Part shown: positions 49,348 through 57,182 of the stretch, in pieces
Layout: every line of letters begins with the position of its first letter
Position numbering within the stretch: the first letter of the stretch is position 1
Assembly (NCBI RefSeq): GCF_014863355.1
Contig: NZ_JACZEP010000014.1
Span: 39,999 to 103,998 of the forward strand
DNA: 64,000 nucleotides
Direction: 5' to 3'
Source: Aminobacter carboxidus
GTDB lineage: Bacteria > Pseudomonadota > Alphaproteobacteria > Rhizobiales > Rhizobiaceae
The notes under the pieces: generated by a model
Told to the model about the DNA's origin: nothing
What the model saw: the letters and a program-made list of their open reading frames with translations, nothing else
The model's database searches: none
Made by a program: the position numbers and the translations under genes

Positions 49348-50198
49348 TTCTTGCCTCCCACGCCGATGCGCGTCATGCGGTCGAGAACGATGGCGAGCAC
49401 GACGATCGCCAGGCCCGCTTCAAGTCCGAGGTCGATCTTGCGCGAACCGAGCGCACGGTTGATTTCAGTACCGAGGCCGCCGGCGCCGATGAGGGCGGCG
49501 AACACCACCATCGACAGTGACAGCATGATGCACTGGGTCAACCCCGCCATGATGGTTGGCAGGGCGGCCGGCAGCTCGACCTTCCACAGCAGCTGCCGCT
49601 TGGTGGCGCCAAAGGCCTGGCCGGCCTCGATGATCGCAGTCGGCACCGAGGTGACGCCGAGATGTGTCAGGCGCACTGCGGTCGGAATGACGAAGATGAT
49701 GGTGACGATGAGGCCAGGCGCGTTGCCGAGGCCGAACAAGGTAAGCACGGGGATCAGGTAGACGAAGGTCGGCAGCGTCTGCATCAAGTCGAGCACCGGC
49801 AGCATGATGCGGTAGACCTTGGGCTTGTGCGCCGCCCAGATGCCGAGCGGGACGCCGATGGCCATCGAGGCGGCGGCGGCGGCAACGACAAGTACCAGCG
49901 TTTCGACCGTCTGCTTCCACAGGCCCTGGTTGATGATAAACAGCAGACCGAGCGCCACGCCGATAGCCAGTGCCCGCGAACGCTGCAGATACCAGGCGAG
50001 AGCCGCGACCAGCGCCACGACCACCACCGGAGGCAGCAGCAGCAGCCCGTCGACAAGCCCGTCGAGCAACAGGTTGAGCCCGTTGGAAAAGCCGCGAAAG
50101 ATGGCGTTGAAGTTGTCGGTCAGGAAGGTGAAGAACGCCTTGCCCCACAGGCCGATCGGAATCTTGTAGGCAGCCAGCAAGTTCGATACCGGATCCAT
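49344..50198 (-). CDS. choW: Choline/glycine betaine ABC transporter permease
   Basis: 284 aa, about seven membrane helices. The ABC permease EAA loop is seen as EAGQAFGATKRQLLWKVELPAALPTIMAGL. The N-terminal region resembles ProW (IPIGLWGKAFFTFLTDNF). Forms the channel with ChoV. GAGGGG precedes the ATG. The 128-base gap from choX carries a terminator-like hairpin. Confidence 0.93.
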   Translation of the reverse strand: MDPVSNLLAAYKIPIGLWGKAFFTFLTDNFNAIFRGFSNGLNLLLDGLVDGLLLLPPVVVVALVAALAWYLQRSRALAIGVALGLLFIINQGLWKQTVETLVLVVAAAAASMAIGVPLGIWAAHKPKVYRIMLPVLDLMQTLPTFVYLIPVLTLFGLGNAPGLIVTIIFVIPTAVRLTHLGVTSVPTAIIEAGQAFGATKRQLLWKVELPAALPTIMAGLTQCIMLSLSMVVFAALIGAGGLGTEINRALGSRKIDLGLEAGLAIVVLAIVLDRMTRIGVGGKK

Positions 50199-50261
50199 CT
50201 GTCCCCTCTCTATTGCTTACGCAGGCACCGGTCGCGCCGGCGCTTCTCGCTTAACTTGATA

Positions 50262-50296
50262 CGAAAAAGGGCAGCTGTCTCGCTTGGCTGCCCTTC
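50262..50296 (-). terminator. Intra-operon hairpin between choX and choW
   Basis: AAGGGCAGC / GCTGCCCTT (50267-50275 / 50287-50295), followed on the minus strand by TTTTTCG. Likely a partial terminator that lowers choWV expression relative to choX. Confidence 0.75.
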
Positions 50297-50326
50297 TTCA
50301 TGTCATTTTGAGGCAATAACGGCAGA

Positions 50327-51262
50327 TCAGCTCGCCAGTGCAGCCTTCACCGCAGCCGCAGCATCGCCACCATCGAAGGTGGTGACGCCGTTGAGCCAGG
50401 GCGTTGCCGCATCCGGGTTGGCTTTGAGCCAGTCCTTGGCAACGTCATTGGCGTTGCCACCCTTGAGGATGGCATCCATCATGGTGCCTTCCATCTCCAG
50501 GTTGAACTTCAGATTGCCGAGCAGCTTGCCGACATTCGGGCATTCGGCGACGTAGCCCTTGCGCACGTTGGTGCTGACGGTGGCAGCACCAAAGCCCGAG
50601 TCGCCCATGCCATCGAGATAGGCGATCTTCATGGCGCCCATGACGGGATGTGGCGTCCAGCCCAGGAAGGCGATCCATTCATTGGCCTTCATCGACTGTT
50701 CGGCCTGGGTCAGCATGCCGGCTTCCGACGATTCGACCAGCTCGAAGCCGGCGAGATTGTTCTCGGGCTTGGAGATCATGTCGAGGATGATGCGGTTGCC
50801 GTCGTTGCCGGCTTCGATGCCGTAGATCTTGCCGGCGAACTTGTCCTTGAACTTGCCGAGATCGGTCAGCGTCTTGACCCCGCCTTCGGCGACATAGCTC
50901 GGCACGACGATGCCGTAACCGGCGCCAGACAGGTTTTCGCCGATGGTCTCGACAGAGCCGTCGGCGACATATTCCTTGATGTCGGCTGTCATCGACGGCA
51001 TCCAGTTGCCGAGGAAGACGTCGAGGTCCTTGTTCTTCAGCGAAGCATAGGTGACCGGAACCGAGAGCTGGATGACTTCCGGCTCGTAGCCGAGCACGGT
51101 CAGAAGCACCGACGCGACGCCGGTGGTGGCCTGAATGTCGGTCCAACCGACATCGGACAGGCGCACTTTCTTGCAACTTTCGGCGTCGCCCGCAAAGGCG
51201 GCACCAGCAGTCATGACCGCCGATACGCCGATTGCGGCGGCGAGTAGTTTCATGCGCGACAT
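50327..51262 (-). CDS. choX: Choline/glycine betaine substrate-binding protein
   Basis: 311 aa. Signal peptide KLLAAAIGVSAVMTAGAAFA, then an OpuAC-type binding domain: VRLSDVGWTDIQATTGVASVLL, DVFLGNWMPSM, YGIEAGNDGN and IAFLGWTPHPVM, whose Trp residues build the quaternary-amine cage. Periplasmic. Choline versus betaine cannot be settled by eye; gene order XWV matches the rhizobial choline system. ATG 51262 has GGGAG 7 bases upstream. Confidence 0.92.
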   Translation of the reverse strand: MSRMKLLAAAIGVSAVMTAGAAFAGDAESCKKVRLSDVGWTDIQATTGVASVLLTVLGYEPEVIQLSVPVTYASLKNKDLDVFLGNWMPSMTADIKEYVADGSVETIGENLSGAGYGIVVPSYVAEGGVKTLTDLGKFKDKFAGKIYGIEAGNDGNRIILDMISKPENNLAGFELVESSEAGMLTQAEQSMKANEWIAFLGWTPHPVMGAMKIAYLDGMGDSGFGAATVSTNVRKGYVAECPNVGKLLGNLKFNLEMEGTMMDAILKGGNANDVAKDWLKANPDAATPWLNGVTTFDGGDAAAAVKAALAS

Positions 51263-51474
51263 ATGGAATCTCCCATTCGTATTTTTGACGGCAACGCGGT
51301 ATTGTTGTTGTTCGTCTTTGTCGCGAGCCAAACACCATTTTCCTTTGGATTCAAGTGACATGACGCAACGACAGACGCCGCCGGCTGATCCATCAGCGAC
51401 ATCGCAGAGGTTTTTTGCGGTGGATGGCAGGGCTGGCCCCTCCCCGCGCCCGACGGCTTCTGATTAGAAGAACC

Positions 51475-52089
51475 ATGGCCAAGCTCTATTTCCACTACGC
51501 CACGATGAATGCCGGCAAGACGACGATGCTGCTGCAGGCGTCCTACAACTACCGCGAGCGCGGCATGACGACGATGCTGTTCGTCGCCGGCCACTACGCC
51601 AAGGGCGACACCGGCTACATCTCATCGCGCATCGGGCTCGAAGCGGGTGCTGAGATGTTCCGCAGCGGCGACGACCTTTATGCCCGCATCGCCGAGCACC
51701 ACCAGCACACCAATGTGCACTGCATCTTCGTCGACGAGGCGCAGTTCCTGGAGGAAGAGCAGGTCTGGCAGCTGGCGCGCGTCGCCGACCGGCTTGGCAT
51801 ACCGGTCATGTGCTACGGCCTGCGTACCGACTTCCAGGGCAATCTGTTCTCCGGCTCGCGCGCCTTGCTCGCCATTGCCGACGACCTGCGCGAGGTGCGC
51901 ACCATCTGCCGCTGCGGCCGCAAGGCGACGATGGTCGTGCGCCTCGGCCCCGACGGCAAAGTGGCGCGCCAGGGCGAGCAGGTTGCGATCGGCAAGGACG
52001 TCTATGTCTCGCTATGCCGGCGTCACTGGGAAGAAGAGATGGGCCGCGCCCAGCCCGACGACTTCATCGGATTTGCCACGCGCAGCTAA
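51475..52089 (+). CDS. tdk: Thymidine kinase
   Basis: 204 aa, type II. Phosphorylates thymidine to dTMP (salvage). P-loop Met11-Asn-Ala-Gly-Lys15-Thr-Thr, catalytic Asp87-Glu88 in FVDEAQFL, lasso region YGLRTDFQGNLFSGS. The structural zinc is held by the Cys of CRCGRKA and the C-terminal LCRRHW. Complete. Divergent from choX. Confidence 0.96.
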   Translation: MAKLYFHYATMNAGKTTMLLQASYNYRERGMTTMLFVAGHYAKGDTGYISSRIGLEAGAEMFRSGDDLYARIAEHHQHTNVHCIFVDEAQFLEEEQVWQLARVADRLGIPVMCYGLRTDFQGNLFSGSRALLAIADDLREVRTICRCGRKATMVVRLGPDGKVARQGEQVAIGKDVYVSLCRRHWEEEMGRAQPDDFIGFATRS

Positions 52090-52128
52090 GTAGCTTCACC
52101 TTAAATCTTTTCGCCGGGCGCTAGCGTC

Positions 52129-52157
52129 TTTCAATCGCAAGATGCGCCACATATATT
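52129..52157 (+). promoter_or_regulatory. Candidate promoter of the coiled-coil/AAA+ cluster
   Basis: TTTCAA, 17-base spacer, TATATT, 38 bases before the first gene of the cluster. Good -10, moderate -35. Confidence 0.5.
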
Positions 52158-52194
52158 CGGCGGCACTGTCCCGCATTCGACACCGGAGGAACGT

Positions 52195-53283
52195 ATGGCA
52201 ACGCTGCAGAATTTCGATGCCGAGATCGCCAAGACCAAGCAGGTCGTGGAGGACATGCGGAGCAAGATCGAGCAATCGGGCACCGTGCTCGACAAGATTG
52301 CCACGACCGACGCCAAGATCGGCGCCTCCGACTTCGACATCGAGAACGCGCGCATCCAGGACGTGCTCAAGCAGCAGAAGGTGATGGAAGGCAACATCGC
52401 CGACCTGATCATCGGTCTCGAGGATGCCACCAACGTATTCGGCACCGAATTCGAGAGCATGAAGAGCTTCACCGGCTGGGAAACCTTCGTCGGCATCTTC
52501 TCGGATTCGAGCAAGCAGCGCATGCGCACCGACCGCGTCCGCAACATGTCGCTGGCGGGCAACTTGCAGGAACTGCTGGTCAAGTCCGACACCATCGTCG
52601 GTATCCTGAAGGCCCAGAAGCAGGTGCTCGACGAGCGTTACAAGACCTCAGAGGCCAGCCTTTCCCAGGTGATCGAGCGCCGCAAGGTGACGATGTCAAA
52701 CCTCGAAGCAACCCAGAAGCGCATCGAGGAACTGAACCCGCTGCTGCTCGACATCGAAAACAAGATCGCGGCATCGACCAGCCAGAAAGAGCGCACCGAG
52801 CTCGAATCCGAGCGCTCCAAGCTCGCCACCGAATACAACGAGAAGCAGGCCAAGGAGCAGGAGATCCTGGCCGAAAGCCAGACGCTCGAACGCTACACCT
52901 CGATGTTCCAGACCTTCGTCGATTCGCTCAACAACCAGATCGCGGCGCAGGCAACGCTGATCAACAAGCTGACCATCGATACCGAGCAGCGCATCGTGCT
53001 CTACAAGGCGCTCGAAGATTCGCTGAAGACGGCAGCGCAGCAGGACGTGGCCCACAAGATCAACACGCTGGGCTCGAAGGTCGACAACACCGCCGAGGAG
53101 ACCATGGCCGGCATCGGTGCTGCCGCCCAGAAGCACATTGGCGACCTGCTTGAACTGCACGAGAAGAACATGGTGGCGACCGCCGACATCCAGCGCCGCA
53201 AGAAGCTGGCCGACGACGCCTTCGCCCGTCGCTTCGAGGATGTGCTGAAAAAGCACAACGCCTCGGATTACGTGCAGAGCTGA
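52195..53283 (+). CDS. Long coiled-coil protein, first gene of an uncharacterised AAA+ cluster
   Basis: 362 aa, almost entirely alpha-helical with heptad-like repeats. The segments are residues 1-75 (NFDAEIAKTKQVVEDMRSKI), 140-245 (TMSNLEATQKRIEELNPLLL; ERTELESERSKLATEYNEKQ) and 250-350. Very rich in Glu, Lys, Gln and Ala; no signal peptide, membrane helix or Cys. A Trp-containing segment (MKSFTGWETFVGIFSD, about 85-100) breaks the helices. It loosely recalls TelA-like (tellurite-resistance) helical proteins, but I see no diagnostic motif. Monocistronic start behind the promoter at 52129; the AAA+ gene lies two genes downstream. Confidence 0.72.
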   Translation: MATLQNFDAEIAKTKQVVEDMRSKIEQSGTVLDKIATTDAKIGASDFDIENARIQDVLKQQKVMEGNIADLIIGLEDATNVFGTEFESMKSFTGWETFVGIFSDSSKQRMRTDRVRNMSLAGNLQELLVKSDTIVGILKAQKQVLDERYKTSEASLSQVIERRKVTMSNLEATQKRIEELNPLLLDIENKIAASTSQKERTELESERSKLATEYNEKQAKEQEILAESQTLERYTSMFQTFVDSLNNQIAAQATLINKLTIDTEQRIVLYKALEDSLKTAAQQDVAHKINTLGSKVDNTAEETMAGIGAAAQKHIGDLLELHEKNMVATADIQRRKKLADDAFARRFEDVLKKHNASDYVQS

Positions 53284-53318
53284 GACGGCAACATAGATAA
53301 AAGCTTCGCGCTCTATGA

Positions 53319-53476
53319 CACCCCCCTCTGTCCTGCCGGACATCTCCCCCGCAAGGGGGGAGATTAGCTGCAACCTCCGCCCTGCCAGTTCTCGAACGCC
53401 GAAGATTGGCCGAGGCCGAGCTGAAGGCCAATCTCCCCCCTTGCGGGGGAGATGTCCGGCAGGACAGAGGGGGGTG
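53319..53476. repeat. 47-bp perfect inverted repeat
   Basis: Left arm 53319-53365, right arm 53430-53476, perfectly complementary over 47 bases and separated by 64 bases. Each arm also contains CTCCCCC / GGGGGGAG. It fills the gap between the coiled-coil gene and the next gene and would form a very stable RNA stem. Confidence 0.85.
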
Positions 53477-53508
53477 GGACGGAACGCAAGCACAGCAGGC
53501 ACGGCAGC

Positions 53509-54657
53509 ATGACCCCCACCGACGATCCCGCCGTCCGCTATTTCGACGCCATAGCGGCAGCGCTGAGCGGGCTCGAAATCTTCATGCGCGACGACCGCTC
53601 GCCGCTCTACCGGCACGGCATCGTCGCCAAGGTGGCGGCTGCCTACATCTCGCGGCTGGAGCGCTCCTTCGCTTGCTGGCGCAACCGGCTCGGCTTCATG
53701 GAGACGTTCAAGATTTCGCGCGCCGAAAGCGGCTTTCCGGTGTTCCAGAACGTGCTCGAACTGGAAAACGACCGAAAGACGGCTGCGCAGCGGCTGGCCT
53801 CCATTCCGCCATCGGGCGAGTTGCGCGAGGAGATGGCCGACTTCATCTTGCGCCACAAGGAGTTTCCCGAAGCGCTGCAGCGCTCGATGGCCGAGCGGCT
53901 CTATCTCGAAGACGTCAAGGACGGCGTAACCTTCTCGCCGTTCATCCTGGCGCAGACGGCCAAGGTGTCGGTCAATCCGAAGTCGATGCGGCCCTACTAC
54001 CTGGTCCATTGGGGCAGCTTCGACGGCACCGCCAACCTGCCGCTGATCTATATGGCGACCGTGGAGGATTCCTCCGAGGCGATGGTCGAACAGCTAGTCG
54101 ACACCGAAAGCGGCAAGCTCAACGATGGGATCGAGATCCCGCTGCCCGTTGACGGCTTGCTCAATCCCGAACTCGCCCACCGCTTCGACGATTTCACCGA
54201 GAAGAACTCGGCCTACTCGCTATCGCCGCTGACGGTCGCGACCAATCTCGACAAGGATTTCCCCGAGCTGCACCCCAAGCAGCTCAGGCGCATGGTGCTG
54301 GGGCCGTTCTATTCGGCCGGCATCACCGAGCATAATTCGACGGTCAGCGAAGTGCTGTCCAAGGTGCGCAAGGCCGAAAACGCCTGGCTTTTGACCTGGA
54401 CCATCCAGGAGGTCTACTCCAAGGCCGAAAAGCCCGGACGCAAGGGGCTGTGGTCGAGCGAGCCGGCGAGCGAGGAATTCTTCATCAACACCGACGATCT
54501 CGAAGCCGCACGCCAGGGCGTGTCGAGCTACGAGAAGCACGCGCTGATCCCTCACGAGGCCTACCAGGCGCTGTATGCCGCCGGCGAAGCCGAGAAGATC
54601 TTCGCGGGCTACAAGGTGCACATCCTGTCGAAGGGACAGGTGATTAGCGATGTCTGA
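53509..54657 (+). CDS. Uncharacterised soluble protein of the AAA+ cluster
   Basis: 382 aa, soluble. Visible blocks: SGLEIFMRDDRSPLYRHGIV, FAQTAKV-like MAERLYLEDVKDGVTFSPFI, a strand-rich centre with YYLVHWGSFDGTANLPLIYM, and a C-terminal LKKV-type YKVHILSKGQVI strand. I do not recognise a family. No enzyme motif, membrane helix or signal. ATG 53509 follows the inverted repeat; 19 codons upstream are open inside the repeat. Probably expressed with the cluster, despite the repeat. Confidence 0.7.
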   Translation: MTPTDDPAVRYFDAIAAALSGLEIFMRDDRSPLYRHGIVAKVAAAYISRLERSFACWRNRLGFMETFKISRAESGFPVFQNVLELENDRKTAAQRLASIPPSGELREEMADFILRHKEFPEALQRSMAERLYLEDVKDGVTFSPFILAQTAKVSVNPKSMRPYYLVHWGSFDGTANLPLIYMATVEDSSEAMVEQLVDTESGKLNDGIEIPLPVDGLLNPELAHRFDDFTEKNSAYSLSPLTVATNLDKDFPELHPKQLRRMVLGPFYSAGITEHNSTVSEVLSKVRKAENAWLLTWTIQEVYSKAEKPGRKGLWSSEPASEEFFINTDDLEAARQGVSSYEKHALIPHEAYQALYAAGEAEKIFAGYKVHILSKGQVISDV

Positions 54658-54673
54658 GGGCAAAGGCATCGAC

Positions 54674-54809
54674 CCCCACTCCGTCTCGGCTTCGCCTCGA
54701 CACCTCTCCCCCGTTCGACGAGGGAGAGGAAATGCCGACATCCAGCGCCGCGCCTTTGCTTTCCCTCCGAAGGGGGGAGAGGTGCTGAGCGGGGCGAGGC
54801 GGAGTGGGG
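54674..54809. repeat. Large imperfect inverted repeat before the AAA+ gene
   Basis: CCCCACTCCG ... CACCTCTCCCCC at 54674-54711 faces GGGGGGAGAGGTGC ... CGGAGTGGGG ending at 54809. The arm ends match perfectly; the middle of the arms differs. It fills most of the 194-base gap. Confidence 0.7.
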
Positions 54810-54851
54810 AAGCCCTTGCAGGATTAACGCACCGATAGCGGGAGAAATCTG

Positions 54852-56762
54852 ATGGACACCGGCCTGACCACGATTTCCGAAGCCGACATCGAAAAGCATC
54901 GCGCCACCGCGCAGAGCTTCATCACCCGCATCGTCGTGCTGGAGGATTCCTCCGGCCAGTCGGGCACCGCCCTTGCCGGCACCAACCGCCGCTTCGTTTC
55001 GACGGTGTCGGCCGGCTCGATCCGCAAGACGCGCGAAGTCGAGCTGCAGAAGACCGTCACCGCGATCCGCCCCGACGACCAGCTGATGTCGATCCCGCAG
55101 CACACGCTGTTGTTCCGCGCCAGACGCGGCATCGCGGTGGCGCTTGCCGTCTCCGACATCTTCTCGCGCTCGTCCGATCTCGAAGCGCTGCAGGCAAAGA
55201 ACGCGCGCGCCCCGCTCGAAGGCGACGAGGCCAGCCACTTCAAGAAGCTGCTGTCAGCATCGGCCTATGTCGCGGCCTTCACGCTTGCCTCCTACCTCGC
55301 CCAGCTGATCGACAGCGACGGCGAGGCGCCCAATGACGTCAACGAGCCCGACTTCCTGTTCGACACGCCGCAGGACGCCGTCAAGTCGATCGTCTCGGGC
55401 CTCGACCGGGCGCTTTCGGGTGCCAAGGACGACGCCGACCTTTTGACCCGCGGCCGCGCCTTTGCGCGCGTCGCGATCGAGGGCCTGCTCCAGCGCAAGG
55501 GCCGTTTCGACGGGCTCGGCGCCTTCGAGAATGCCCATATCCGCATCGACGCCGACGACTTCACCCTCGACGGCTTCGACGTCGCCCCAGGCAAGAAGTC
55601 GAAGCCGCTGGTGATGACCTTCAAGCAGCCGCAAGAGGTCGTCGGCAACCACATCGCCAAGTTCCAGTCGGTCCGCCTCGCCAAGATGCTGATGGCCTAT
55701 GATTTCGAGCGCGAGCTGAACCCGTTCGTCGAGCTCGGCGGCTTCCTGTTCACCTTCATCGGCGACGGCGCGCCAGGTACCGGCAAGACGACGCTGATCC
55801 AGATGATCGCCGGCCTCGTCAACAATTACTGCCAGGTCGCCGGCTATCCCTTCTCCTATGAGAATTTCGGCGTCGACCAGATCTCGTCCTATCAGGGCAA
55901 ATCGGGCCAGAACTGCCGCCAGTTCATCAACAACGTACTGAACCCACGCGCCATCGGCTTCGGCACCGTCGACGACATCGACCAGGTGGCGGCCAAGCGC
56001 TCCGACGACCGCGCTTCCGCCGGCCAGCAGGAAATCACCGGCGTCCTGATGGACGCTTTTGCCGGTGCCGGCACCGTTGTGCGCGGCAATTGCTCGTTCG
56101 GCATGTTCTCCAACTATCCCGAAAACGTAGACGACGCGTTGCGCCAGCGCGCCGGTGCGCGCTGGCTGGTCGACGGCCCGCAGACGCGCGACGACTACAT
56201 CGACATCTTCGTCCTGCTCGCCGGCAAGAACCACAAGATCCCGCTGGGCGAACATGAGCTTTACGCCGCGCAGGAAATCCAGCGCGCCGTGACCGAAGCC
56301 TATGAGGAGCATGCCAAGCCGCAGGAAGACGGGTTGGAAAAGGTGTTCGAGCGCTTCATGAAGGACAATGGCGCGCCCAAGACGCTGGCCGATATCGGCA
56401 CCTACCTGCACATGATCAAGGAAGCCGAGCCGCGCTTCACCGGTCGCGCCATCAAGAACGTCACCGACGCGATCAAGATGCGCGCCATGGACATCGAGCT
56501 GCCGGACGAGTGGTTTGAAAAGCCCGAAGCCTTCATGCACAAGGGCTACGACGAGAAAAAGGCGATGATCGAGGAGCTGCGCGGGCCGTTCTCGATGGAC
56601 ATGGTGATGCAGGAGATCAACCGCTACGCCGATAGCGAATTCCGCTATTCCGACAAATCAGACGATGCTGCGGTGTCGAAGCTGCTCCGCGACGCAAGGC
56701 TGCGCGAACGCGCGGCGAAGGAGATGGAAGAGCTGAAGTCCAAGGGGCTGTGGAATGCTTGA
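54852..56762 (+). CDS. Large AAA+ ATPase
   Basis: 636 aa. A 300-residue N-terminal region of unknown fold includes a hydrophobic-helical stretch SASAYVAAFTLASYLAQLI. It is followed by an AAA+ module: Walker A GDGAPGTGKTT (304-314), Walker B-like GFGTVDDIDQVA (about 368-379, Asp-Asp-Ile-Asp), sensor FGMFSNYPENV and an Arg-finger-like LRQRAGARW. The C-terminal 140 residues are charged and helical. GGAGA lies 6 bases before the ATG. The likely motor of the cluster; a remodelling role on the coiled-coil partner is inferred from context only. Confidence 0.85.
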   Translation: MDTGLTTISEADIEKHRATAQSFITRIVVLEDSSGQSGTALAGTNRRFVSTVSAGSIRKTREVELQKTVTAIRPDDQLMSIPQHTLLFRARRGIAVALAVSDIFSRSSDLEALQAKNARAPLEGDEASHFKKLLSASAYVAAFTLASYLAQLIDSDGEAPNDVNEPDFLFDTPQDAVKSIVSGLDRALSGAKDDADLLTRGRAFARVAIEGLLQRKGRFDGLGAFENAHIRIDADDFTLDGFDVAPGKKSKPLVMTFKQPQEVVGNHIAKFQSVRLAKMLMAYDFERELNPFVELGGFLFTFIGDGAPGTGKTTLIQMIAGLVNNYCQVAGYPFSYENFGVDQISSYQGKSGQNCRQFINNVLNPRAIGFGTVDDIDQVAAKRSDDRASAGQQEITGVLMDAFAGAGTVVRGNCSFGMFSNYPENVDDALRQRAGARWLVDGPQTRDDYIDIFVLLAGKNHKIPLGEHELYAAQEIQRAVTEAYEEHAKPQEDGLEKVFERFMKDNGAPKTLADIGTYLHMIKEAEPRFTGRAIKNVTDAIKMRAMDIELPDEWFEKPEAFMHKGYDEKKAMIEELRGPFSMDMVMQEINRYADSEFRYSDKSDDAAVSKLLRDARLRERAAKEMEELKSKGLWNA

Positions 56763-57117
56763 TCTTTCCTTCTCCCCGTACACGGGGAGAAGGTGCCCGA
56801 AGGGCTTGAACGGCTATGAGTTCATTCGCCCGATGCCAATCGGACCCTATTTCGCTGACTTCGCCTGCCGAGAAGCCAATCTCGTGGTCGAGGTTGATGG
56901 CAGCCAACACGCGCACGACACACGGGATGCGCATCGTGACGAGACTATGAATCGAAACGGATGGTCAGTGATCAGAGTTTGGCACATCGATGTGCTCCAG
57001 CAACGCAAGCAGGTGCTGGACACGATTGTTGCCGTGCTTGACGGTCGGCTCGACAGCAAGACAATTGCCCTGGGTCTTAAGTTTCTTCCTGCGCATTCGA
57101 ACGAGGATCACCTGTGA
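56755..57117 (+). pseudogene. N-terminally truncated DUF559 endonuclease-like gene fused to a repeat
   Basis: 120 codons. From about residue 18, the DUF559 (Vsr-like nuclease) core is clear: YEFIRPMPIGPYFADFACRE, NLVVEVDGSQH with catalytic-type Asp, and WSVIRVWHIDVLQQRKQVLD. The family's N-terminal helical part (about 35 residues, ARELRRNMT-type) is missing. In its place the first 18 residues are encoded by a palindromic repeat arm. The ATG lies inside the AAA+ stop region (8-base overlap), probably by chance. Likely an insertion remnant, not a working gene. Confidence 0.65.
56767..56805 (+). repeat. Left arm of the inverted repeat flanking the DUF559 remnant
   Basis: TCCTTCTCCCCG ... AAGGTGCCCGAAGGGC, itself containing CTTCTCCCCG / CGGGGAGAAG. 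Complementary to 57140-57178 with 3 mismatches in 39. Confidence 0.85.
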
Positions 57118-57139
57118 AACTTGGTGCCGCCCCTCATCC

Positions 57140-57178
57140 GCCCTTTGGGCACCTTCTCCCCGTAAACGGGGAGAAGGA
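57140..57178 (-). repeat. Right arm of the inverted repeat flanking the DUF559 remnant
   Basis: GCCCTTTGGGCACC ... GGGGAGAAGGA, the reverse complement of 56767-56805 with 3 mismatches. Its last bases, AGAAGGA, serve as ribosome-binding site of the next gene. Confidence 0.85.
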
Positions 57179-57182
57179 ATAG

